A stretch of DNA of 29,242 nucleotides, from NCBI GenBank assembly GCA_913061345.1, contig CAJXTZ010000026.1:1-29242 (forward strand), given 5' to 3'. Under the pieces are notes generated by a model that saw nothing but the letters and a program-made list of their open reading frames with translations, made no database searches and was not told where the DNA came from. The position numbers were made by a program, and so were the translations under genes. The DNA comes from an uncultured Erythrobacter sp. GTDB taxonomy: Bacteria; Pseudomonadota; Alphaproteobacteria; Sphingomonadales; Sphingomonadaceae. Positions 23,129-29,242 of this stretch are shown one piece after another (position 1 is the stretch's first letter; every line of letters begins with the position of its first letter).

Positions 23129-23697
23129 CTGCTCGTCTTACCTGCCGCCGCAACTGTGCGGCGTTCGCCCCCCACCATTACCAACAGCGTGCGCAGGATT
23201 ATCTGTAGATCAAGCCAGACACTGCGATTGTCGATATACCACAGGTCGAGCGCGATTTTTTCGTCGAGGGAAAGCAGCGTGTTCCCGTTGACCTGTGCCC
23301 AGCCGGTAAGCCCGGGGCTGACTTCACCGCGCCGACGCCCGGCCTCACCTTTTTCGGCAATAGTTATTGGCAACAGCGGGCGCGGTCCGACGAAATTCAT
23401 CTCTCCGCGCACGACATTCAACAGGCCAGGCAGCTCGTCCAACCTCGAGCGACGCAGCAGACTACCGATCAACGTTGTGCGATCGCCATCGGGCAATAGA
23501 GCGCCTGTCGCATCGCGGGCATCGTTCATGCTGCGGAACTTGACGAGAACGAAGTCCTTCCCGTGCTTTCCCGATCGGGTCTGACGGAAAATTACTGGCC
23601 GCCCCAGCGACAGGCCAACCAGCAAGGCCAGCACGATCAGCAAAGGCAGTGCAAGGATCAGCAGGAACAGGGCAACAAGGCGCGAGAGAATCTTCAC
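23125..23697 (-). CDS. Small phosphoglycosyl transferase (initiating sugar transferase)
   Basis: A protein of 190 residues of the monotopic PglC/WbaP-like family. One N-terminal hydrophobic re-entrant helix with a central Pro (Pro18) is followed by FRQTRSGKHGKDF and KFRSMN, the Asp87-Glu88 dyad in RRSRLDELPGLLNVVRGEMNFVGPRPLL, and SPGLTGWAQVNG. It should move a sugar phosphate from a nucleotide diphosphate sugar to undecaprenyl phosphate, starting the repeat unit. It lacks the extra N-terminal membrane domain of WbaP-type enzymes. Start is GTG at 23697, or TTG at 23703; neither has a ribosome site. It lies a few bases after the Wzz-Wzc gene and is probably coupled to it. Confidence 0.9.
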   Translation of the reverse strand: MKILSRLVALFLLILALPLLIVLALLVGLSLGRPVIFRQTRSGKHGKDFVLVKFRSMNDARDATGALLPDGDRTTLIGSLLRRSRLDELPGLLNVVRGEMNFVGPRPLLPITIAEKGEAGRRRGEVSPGLTGWAQVNGNTLLSLDEKIALDLWYIDNRSVWLDLQIILRTLLVMVGGERRTVAAAGKTSS

Positions 23698-23706
23698 ACG
23701 CAAACG

Positions 23707-26052
23707 TCAGGAAACGAATTCGTCCTGCTCGGCGCGCTTTCTGCGGAACACGCTCATGATCCGATCCTTGATCGACGGCTTGCTGTAGTCATCCGAATAG
23801 TAGTCCGACGCATCGACGTAGAACTGGATGGAGTCGCCATACTGGCGGCGTGCATGTTCGGCATAATCCACATGATCGAACACGACCCCGTCGGCGCGGC
23901 CGGAAAGCGTCTCCAGCGTGGCGCTCATCTGTTCGATGGTTGTACGCCCCCAGCGCGAGATTACGAGCGTATGATCGGTAAAGTCGCACATGGCGCGCGC
24001 ATCGCGCACCGCAAGTGCGGCAGGCGCGTTGATAATCAGCAGGTCGAAGTGGTCCTTGAGTTCGGCGAGCAGACGCCGCAGGTTCTGGGCATTGAGAAGC
24101 GCCGCTGGATTTTCCACCGGCTGCTTGGCACTGAGGATTACGATACGTCCGTCATCCTGTGCAAAGGCATCGCCGATCTGTTCGGAATCCAGGCCTTCAG
24201 GCGTATCCAGCATCGGCCTCACATCCGGATCGTGAAGTAGGTCTTCAACACCCGCACGCCCTGTCAGCACATCGACGATATCCGGTGTATCGAGGTTGTT
24301 CTGTACATCCTTGAGCAGACCCTTGACGCGCAAGTCCAGGTCAACCAGCACGACCTTCTGCCCCATCACCTTCGCCGCTGCCGCCAGTGTCAGCGATACG
24401 GTGGACTTGCCGTCATTTGGCAGCGGACTGGTGATCAGCACCGACTGCGGACCGCCGGTTGTGCGCAGAGCGCGCATTTCCGAATAGGTGGACCGTGCGG
24501 CCTCGGCGAACAGCGAATGCGGGTCCGTCAGCACGGGGCTCTCGTTAATCTTGTCAGACAATCCAGACTTGATGCGCGGCAGCATGCCCAGTGTGGGCAG
24601 ACCGAAATTCCGAGCCACCTGTGCAGATGTCCGCAGGCGACCGTCGGCCAGGTCGAGGCCCAGGGCCATCATGACCGCCAGCACAGCCGAACCGAGCATG
24701 GCAATGAGCGTCATTTTCGCCGGTGCGGGTGCGACACGGTCGTAATTCGCCACCGCAGGCGATACGACGGTGGTGTTTACGCCTTCCAGCTGCATCTGCG
24801 CGCGCACCTGTTCGATCCGCTCGACGATGGATGCAAAAGCCATGTTTGCGAGAGCGTCGTTACGCTCAAGCTCTGCCAGCTGCACCGAATTCTCGTTGTT
24901 CTGGAAGGCCTGTGACCGCACGGTAGCCAGCGTGCCCTGAAGGCGGCTGGCGCGTGCTGCGTCCTGTGCCGCCTGGCTGCGTGCCATTTCGCGCATCTGC
25001 GCCGCTTCCGCATTCGCAACAGCCTGCGCAGCTGTCCGCGCATCGGCGCGCTGCTGGGCCAGAGCCGTTTCCACCGACGCCAGTTCACTGGTCACCCGCA
25101 CCATGTCCGGGTGGTTGGAGCCAAGCGTGGCGCCCTGTCGGGCTTTCTCGGCAAGCAGGGTGGCCTGCTGCCGTTCAAGCTGCTGAACCGCAGCCGATGT
25201 CGCCTGCGCGGTGCTGCGCAGACCCGCTGCGTTCGAAATGACCGCGCTGCGCGAGGAAGAACCTGCGCTGTTGGCGCTGGCCGATGCCGCTTCGGCGGCA
25301 ATCTGGTTCATGTGCGAAAGGTTCTCCGTCGTACCCAGACCGAAGGGCATGCGAGCGTCGCGGCGAAACTCGGCCAGTTCATTCGAAGCACTGCGCGCCG
25401 CTTCTTCACGTTCGGCCCGTTCGGCCAGCAACGATGTCAGCAATTCCTCTCGCCGTTCGGTGCTCTCGCTCTTGCGCACCTTGCTTACCGAATCCGGGTA
25501 CTGGTTGGCGATCCGGGCGGAAAGTTCGGGCGATTCCGAGGTGATAGTTACTTCGATAAGGTCGGAATTGGCCTCGCTGGTAACGGTCAGCATGCCGAGC
25601 AGGGTGTTGATTGCCTGGTGCATCTGCGTGGCTTCGTCCCCCGCGATTTCGCCCATTTCATCGCGAAACTCTGGATCGCTGAGAAGATCGAGATCCTGTA
25701 TCACCGCTTCTGCAGACGACCGCGAGCGATTAAGGCGCACGGCATTGCTTACCCGCACTTCGTTGCGGTTGCTGACGTCGGCCTGGTTGGTGCCCACCTC
25801 GTCGATCAGCTGCACTTGCACATGCGCAGACGAGCTGTAGAGATTGGGAGAAAGCAACTGGTAGGCGAGAACCGGCAGGGTAATTGCGGCAATGACCAGC
25901 AGTATCATGCGCTTGTGCCGCTCCAGCAAGCGCACGAAATCGCGCAGCGAAAGCGTATGGTGCGCAACGGCCTCGGGGCGATAGTTCCATGAAAGCCGCT
26001 GTTGCGTCGGCAGATTGCTACCGAATTGGTTGACTTCTACCAGATTTGTCAT
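23707..26052 (-). CDS. Fused Wzz-Wzc polysaccharide co-polymerase/tyrosine kinase-like protein
   Basis: A 781-residue inner-membrane protein controlling export and chain length of a polysaccharide. The Wzz part has membrane segments near 49-67 and 447-467, with a long Ala/Gln/Glu-rich coiled coil between. The kinase part has Walker A with Lys549 (LPNDGKST) and Walker A' Asp571-x-Asp573 (VDLDLR). The Walker B position reads LLIINAPAAL, with Asn675 in place of the usual Asp. A C-terminal cluster of tyrosines (DYYSDDY and others) that would be autophosphorylated is present. Kinase activity may therefore be weak or lost. It follows the Wza-like and beta-barrel genes and probably has its own promoter. 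Confidence 0.9.
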   Translation of the reverse strand: MTNLVEVNQFGSNLPTQQRLSWNYRPEAVAHHTLSLRDFVRLLERHKRMILLVIAAITLPVLAYQLLSPNLYSSSAHVQVQLIDEVGTNQADVSNRNEVRVSNAVRLNRSRSSAEAVIQDLDLLSDPEFRDEMGEIAGDEATQMHQAINTLLGMLTVTSEANSDLIEVTITSESPELSARIANQYPDSVSKVRKSESTERREELLTSLLAERAEREEAARSASNELAEFRRDARMPFGLGTTENLSHMNQIAAEAASASANSAGSSSRSAVISNAAGLRSTAQATSAAVQQLERQQATLLAEKARQGATLGSNHPDMVRVTSELASVETALAQQRADARTAAQAVANAEAAQMREMARSQAAQDAARASRLQGTLATVRSQAFQNNENSVQLAELERNDALANMAFASIVERIEQVRAQMQLEGVNTTVVSPAVANYDRVAPAPAKMTLIAMLGSAVLAVMMALGLDLADGRLRTSAQVARNFGLPTLGMLPRIKSGLSDKINESPVLTDPHSLFAEAARSTYSEMRALRTTGGPQSVLITSPLPNDGKSTVSLTLAAAAKVMGQKVVLVDLDLRVKGLLKDVQNNLDTPDIVDVLTGRAGVEDLLHDPDVRPMLDTPEGLDSEQIGDAFAQDDGRIVILSAKQPVENPAALLNAQNLRRLLAELKDHFDLLIINAPAALAVRDARAMCDFTDHTLVISRWGRTTIEQMSATLETLSGRADGVVFDHVDYAEHARRQYGDSIQFYVDASDYYSDDYSKPSIKDRIMSVFRRKRAEQDEFVS

Positions 26053-26115
26053 CGTTTTTCAGCCCGTTGCCGCTCGCCGTCAGGACGAGTGCCCATGAGA
26101 GGTTCGTGCTACGGA

Positions 26116-26140
26116 CAATGCGCAGAACCTGTACGCATTG
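26116..26140. repeat. Inverted repeat in the wzc leader
   Basis: CAATGCG (26116-26122) and CGCATTG (26134-26140) are perfect reverse complements separated by 11 bases, about 64-88 bases before the Wzz-Wzc start codon. It could be a protein site or an RNA hairpin in the leader of the candidate promoter at 26162-26199. Confidence 0.45.
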
Positions 26141-26161
26141 CCACCTTATCATCGGTATCGC

Positions 26162-26199
26162 GGGCTACTTATATAGGTTAGCCCATTTTGATATGTCCG
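26162..26199 (-). promoter_or_regulatory. Candidate promoter and operator for the Wzz-Wzc gene
   Basis: On the minus strand CGGACA (26199-26194), an 18-base spacer and TATATA (26175-26170) resemble a promoter. The -10 sits inside an inverted repeat of GGGCTA (26162-26167) and TAGCCC (26179-26184), spacer 11. This is how an operator that blocks polymerase would be arranged. Box matches are seen; activity is inferred. Confidence 0.42.
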
Positions 26200-26252
26200 A
26201 TGGCCAATTGCGCCCCCGGCGTGCACGTCTGCTACACCGGCTGCAAGGCGGC

Positions 26253-26273
26253 TCTGAAGGTAGAACCTTCAGA
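26253..26273 (-). other. Stop-codon hairpin at the end of the beta-barrel gene
   Basis: TCTGAAGGT (26253-26261) and ACCTTCAGA (26265-26273) form a perfect 9-bp stem with a 3-base loop, and the TGA of the beta-barrel gene (26271-26269) lies in the stem. No T-run follows on the minus strand. It may stabilise the wza-barrel mRNA end or reduce read-through into the Wzz-Wzc gene. Confidence 0.4.
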
Positions 26274-27504
26274 AACGCGCCCTTACGCCTACACCGGCGC
26301 GGAAACGGCTGTATTCATCCAGCGGTCCATCACTGCCGCGATTGCTATAGCTGACCTGGCCGAAAACTGACAGCCGACGGTTCAGCAGGTATTCCACCCC
26401 GGCATTGCCACGCCAGCGCTGCTGGTCGTCGGAAACGGTGTCAGCGAAGCTGTACCGTTCCCACTCTACGCCGACAGAACCCAGGAGATTGTGCCGGATT
26501 TCCTGCTCCACCGTAACACCGACGTTCGTTTCAATTCGCGTCGAACCGCCAGTTCTAAAGGAGGTGACATCCCCGTTGAAAAGGTTGAGCCTGACGGCGG
26601 TTCGCCTGGTCGGACGATAGGCAAGCTGGCCCTGCAGGGAGAACCCCGTGCGACCATCGCGCAAGGGATCATCAACGGAGAGCGAGAAGATGCCTGCACC
26701 AACTCGGCCTTCGATCAGGCCGCCATCGTCGAAGCGGATGCCCAGCAAGGCACCTGTGGTAGATACGTCGCGGTCGATACCGGTTACTGGTTCGGGAAGG
26801 CGAAAATTGCGCCGAGTATAATAGCCAGTGCCGGTGAAGTAGAAGGGGCCGCCGGAGCGGTAACCCACGGTTACCCGTCCCGAATAGGTGTCGTAATCGC
26901 GATCGGCGTCTATCAGGGCACGCGCGTCGACATTCTGAATGTCGCCCTCTACTTCGAACAGGAAGCGCGAGCCGCGGCGGCTATAGCCTGCCGTGCCGCC
27001 CAATATGCGATAGACGCGAGGGCCGATCCCCTGGATGTCGCGTGCTTCGGGATCACCGCGATCCTCGATAGCGCGATTTGCCAGGGCGCTGACATATAGC
27101 GATTCGCCCTCTTGCGGGCTCCACACGCTGGTCAGTTGCGCCGAAACCGCATTCGAATTTTCGCTGTCGAAATCGGCGTAACGGCGCAGATCTGCCCTTG
27201 TTGCGAAAGTGGTAACCAGCGCGCCGGTTGTATACTGTAGTTCGGCATAGGGCCTGATGCGCGCAATTGCGTCGCCTTCGGCATCGTTGGGGGCAGCGAA
27301 GATATTGCTGTCGTATTCGACCTGGGCTTCGCCGCCGACATCCACGGTAAACGGCCCGACCCTGACCGGGATCTGCCGGTATTCGGAATCATCTCCAAGG
27401 ACGCCGCCAGCCGTCGAACCGATTTCCTGCGCCGTAACGGGAACCGAGAATCCGACGACAGCGCAAACTGCCGCTGTGACCAGACGGTAAGGCCGAGCGC
27501 GCAT
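26269..27504 (-). CDS. Outer-membrane beta-barrel protein of the polysaccharide locus
   Basis: A 411-residue predicted outer-membrane beta-barrel. A signal peptide (cleavage near VTA before QE) is followed by alternating polar and aromatic strands through the whole length, such as VTVGYRSGGPFYFTGTGYYTRR, ending in Phe (GVRARF) as needed for barrel insertion. It resembles the BBP2-type barrels found next to Wza genes in alphaproteobacterial exopolysaccharide loci; their role is poorly known and may be polymer passage or surface attachment. ATG at 27504 shares one base with the upstream wza-like stop (TGATG); an ATG at 27513 is also possible. A hairpin spans its stop codon. Confidence 0.82.
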   Translation of the reverse strand: MRARPYRLVTAAVCAVVGFSVPVTAQEIGSTAGGVLGDDSEYRQIPVRVGPFTVDVGGEAQVEYDSNIFAAPNDAEGDAIARIRPYAELQYTTGALVTTFATRADLRRYADFDSENSNAVSAQLTSVWSPQEGESLYVSALANRAIEDRGDPEARDIQGIGPRVYRILGGTAGYSRRGSRFLFEVEGDIQNVDARALIDADRDYDTYSGRVTVGYRSGGPFYFTGTGYYTRRNFRLPEPVTGIDRDVSTTGALLGIRFDDGGLIEGRVGAGIFSLSVDDPLRDGRTGFSLQGQLAYRPTRRTAVRLNLFNGDVTSFRTGGSTRIETNVGVTVEQEIRHNLLGSVGVEWERYSFADTVSDDQQRWRGNAGVEYLLNRRLSVFGQVSYSNRGSDGPLDEYSRFRAGVGVRARF

Positions 27505-28082
27505 CAGAACCATCGCTCGTAAACGCGGATACGATCACCCGGAAGGATAGGGGTATCCTCGCTGGCCCGCGCACGCACTTCACGGCCATCGACATTGCGG
27601 ACCACCTCGACCTCGCCCTCATGCGCGCGATAGGTGTATCCACCGGCCGCTGAAATCGCCGACAGCACCGTCATGCCTTGGCGGTAGGTGATTTCGCCCG
27701 GCGATTTGACCTCGCCAATAACGTAGAACGGGCGCAGCGTTCCCATTTGCACCGAGACGATCGGATTGGTGAGCAGTTCGCGCGAACGATAGCCGTCGGC
27801 GATGCGGCGTTCGATTTCTCGCATGCCCAGTCCCGCAACCTCGACTTCCTGGAGGAGAGGCAGCGAAATCATCCCGCCGCTGTCGATGGTATAGGACGGG
27901 TTGGCCTGTTCGACACCCTGGACCGTCACCAGCAATTCATCGCCCGGCTGCATGCTATATTCTGCCGTATTGGCAGATGCCAACGTAGGCAGGTCGGCAA
28001 GCGAAGAGGAGCATGCGGCAAGCAGTGCAACCCCCATCAGGCAGGCCAAGGCCCGTATCAGGTTTCTTGTCCATCTAATCAT
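27504..28082 (-). CDS. Wza-like polysaccharide export lipoprotein
   Basis: A 192-residue polysaccharide export protein. The signal peptide ends in the lipobox LAAC with Cys24, so it is lipidated. The Poly_export domain follows with YSMQPGDELLVTVQG and IDSGGMISLPLLQEVEVAGLGMREIERRI, then one SLBB domain with FYVIGEVKSPGEITYRQGMTVLSAISAAGGYTYRA. It should be the outer-membrane or periplasmic exit channel for the polymer and work with the Wzz-Wzc protein. It is short compared with E. coli Wza (about 380), like the single-SLBB forms of many alphaproteobacteria. AGGGG lies about seven bases before the ATG. It is coupled to the beta-barrel gene by TGATG. Confidence 0.92.
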   Translation of the reverse strand: MIRWTRNLIRALACLMGVALLAACSSSLADLPTLASANTAEYSMQPGDELLVTVQGVEQANPSYTIDSGGMISLPLLQEVEVAGLGMREIERRIADGYRSRELLTNPIVSVQMGTLRPFYVIGEVKSPGEITYRQGMTVLSAISAAGGYTYRAHEGEVEVVRNVDGREVRARASEDTPILPGDRIRVYERWF

Positions 28083-28121
28083 GTCGAACCCCTTTCCATT
28101 CTTTCAAACTGCCGGATCGCT

Positions 28122-28157
28122 AAAGCCGGATAACTCCGACCCTTTGTCTCCGGCTTT
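28122..28157. repeat. 9-base inverted repeat upstream of the wza-like gene
   Basis: AAAGCCGGA (28122-28130) and TCCGGCTTT (28149-28157) are perfect reverse complements with an 18-base spacer. A further direct copy of GCCGGAT lies at 28111-28117. The element sits in the leader of the wza-like gene, downstream of the aminotransferase gene. It may be a leader hairpin, a weak terminator or a regulator site; no T-run is present. Confidence 0.42.
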
Positions 28158-28228
28158 GACATGCCGCGTGCCCAGTGATGATGCTGAACCCCCGCAACTC
28201 CCCTCTGCAGGGGAAACTTACTCTCGAT

Positions 28229-28245
28229 CGATGTCAAGTACATCG
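28229..28245. repeat. Palindrome CGATGT/ACATCG
   Basis: CGATGTCAAGTACATCG is a 17-base palindrome with 6-base arms and a 5-base centre. On the minus strand it overlaps a perfect TTGACA -35-like sequence, but I find no good -10 at the right distance. It lies between the aminotransferase stop and the wza-like gene, so an operator is possible. Confidence 0.35.
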
Positions 28246-28286
28246 CGTCCAGATAACGCTTAAAGCAAACCGTGATCGACTGAGGC

Positions 28287-29242
28287 TCACTCGATCAACT
28301 CCCACAGAGCCTGAGCCATTTGAGCCATGTCATTCCGGTCAAGCGTGTGATCGACCAGCAGCATAAGAGTACGCCGCCCCAGCGCATGGGCATTGGCGAG
28401 CGCGCCGTCGCGTTCGCAGTCGACATCCTTCAGGCCAGCCTCAAGGCTCATATCCGGACAGGAGCCAGTGCCGCAGGGAATGCCGCTTGCTATCAGCTGC
28501 GCGATCATTTTGCTGCGCCGTGTTTCGGAGTCGGTCAGCTCGGGACGCAGCAGCAGGTAGAACTTGTAGAAGGCGTGCGTAATATCCGCAGGCACTTCGG
28601 GCACCATCAGCAGCGGGTGCCCTGCCAGCATTTCGGACAGCGCCTGCGCGTTGGCCCTGCGCGCGGCGAGCCACCCCGGCAGCTTGCGAAGTTGCACACG
28701 GCCAATTGCGGCCTGCATCTCCGTCATCCGGGCATTGCTGCCCATACTATCGTGAATATAGCGGAACTGCCCCGGAACTCCCTTGCCATCGCTGAGCTTT
28801 CGCGGATTCTTGCCGTGATCCTTCAAAGACCATGCGCGCGTGTGCATCCCAGGGTCGCGCATGACCAGCAGCCCCCCTTCCCCGCCGGTCGACATGATCT
28901 TGTCGGTACAAAAAGAGAAAGACGCGGCATCCCCGAAAGTACCTGTCTTGTGCCCCTCGATCGCAGCGCCGTGCGCCTGTGCACAATCCTCGACAAGGAA
29001 CAGCCCGTGACGTTCGCAAAGTTCGCCAAGCGCTGCCATGTCGCACGGCCAGCCGGCCAGGTGCACGCAAATGACAGCTCGGGTGAGCGGGGTGATCATG
29101 CGCTCGACCGATGCGGGGTCTATGTTCTGTGAAGGCGTAAGCACGTCGGCAAAAACCGGCTTCGCGCCCACTGCTGCAACACAGCTGGCAGTGGCGAAAA
29201 AGCTGCGCGCGGGCACGATCACCTCGTCGCCGGGCCCAATGC
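28287..29242 (-). CDS. DegT/DnrJ/EryC1-type sugar aminotransferase (5' partial)
   Basis: The window edge cuts this gene; 317 residues are visible, and the frame stays open to 29242 through a GPGDEVIVPA segment typical of the family. LVEDCAQAHGA is the conserved Asp region that binds the pyridine nitrogen of PLP. SFCTDKIMSTGGEGG contains the Schiff-base Lys (family form: N-K-x-x-T-x-G-E-G-G). NARMTEMQAAIG follows as usual. Such enzymes transfer an amino group from glutamate to a keto-sugar nucleotide, giving an amino sugar for polysaccharide. About 60 N-terminal residues should lie beyond the window. It is the first visible gene of the minus-strand arm. Confidence 0.9.
   Translation of the reverse strand, partial: IGPGDEVIVPARSFFATASCVAAVGAKPVFADVLTPSQNIDPASVERMITPLTRAVICVHLAGWPCDMAALGELCERHGLFLVEDCAQAHGAAIEGHKTGTFGDAASFSFCTDKIMSTGGEGGLLVMRDPGMHTRAWSLKDHGKNPRKLSDGKGVPGQFRYIHDSMGSNARMTEMQAAIGRVQLRKLPGWLAARRANAQALSEMLAGHPLLMVPEVPADITHAFYKFYLLLRPELTDSETRRSKMIAQLIASGIPCGTGSCPDMSLEAGLKDVDCERDGALANAHALGRRTLMLLVDHTLDRNDMAQMAQALWELIE

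Overview
The window looks like chromosomal DNA of a GC-rich alphaproteobacterium, most likely Sphingomonadales and probably Erythrobacteraceae. The best pointer is a LOV-HTH protein (4119-4739, minus) that closely resembles EL222 of Erythrobacter litoralis as I remember that sequence. The large TonB-dependent receptor, the beta-propeller amidohydrolase and the Wza/Wzc-type polysaccharide genes also fit. I see no rRNA, tRNA, CRISPR array, insertion sequence, phage gene or replication origin. All homology statements rest on recognised motifs, not on a search.

Region 1 (1-3134, plus) is a compact gene run: the glycine-rich end of one TPM-domain protein, a second TPM membrane protein, a Nudix hydrolase of ADP-ribose pyrophosphatase type, a D-2-hydroxyacid (glyoxylate/hydroxypyruvate) dehydrogenase and a D-glycerate kinase. 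The last two overlap by ATGA and could turn hydroxypyruvate into phosphoglycerate. Region 2 (3135-4815) has a small secreted cytochrome c, a 355-base stretch with only doubtful small ORFs, and the blue-light LOV-HTH regulator.

Region 3 (4816-10076) is a probable uptake and degradation unit read on the minus strand: TonB-dependent receptor, alpha/beta hydrolase, MFS transporter. A TetR regulator is divergent from it, and the two promoters appear to share an inverted TTGAAA pair. Region 4 (10098-17311) has an exported 1105-residue beta-propeller amidohydrolase with a long palindrome over its start codon. Divergent from it is a three-gene molybdenum aldehyde dehydrogenase of PaoABC type, which here lacks an export signal on its 2Fe-2S subunit.

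Region 5 (17312-29242) is an exopolysaccharide/capsule locus in two converging arms. The plus arm holds a NarL-type regulator with a degenerate receiver domain, UDP-glucose 6-dehydrogenase, a GT4 glycosyltransferase, an ATP-grasp ligase and a HAD hydrolase; the last three overlap. The minus arm holds a DegT-type aminotransferase (cut by the window edge), a Wza-like lipoprotein, an outer-membrane beta-barrel, a fused Wzz-Wzc protein with a substituted Walker B aspartate, and a small phosphoglycosyl transferase. The arms meet tail to tail in a shared CTAG. No flippase or polymerase is visible, so the locus should continue beyond 29242.

The points most worth following up are the Wzc Walker B substitution, the ATP-grasp/HAD pair, the palindrome over the amidohydrolase start, the shared divergent promoter at 9381-9416, and the unexplained structured gap at 17312-17895.
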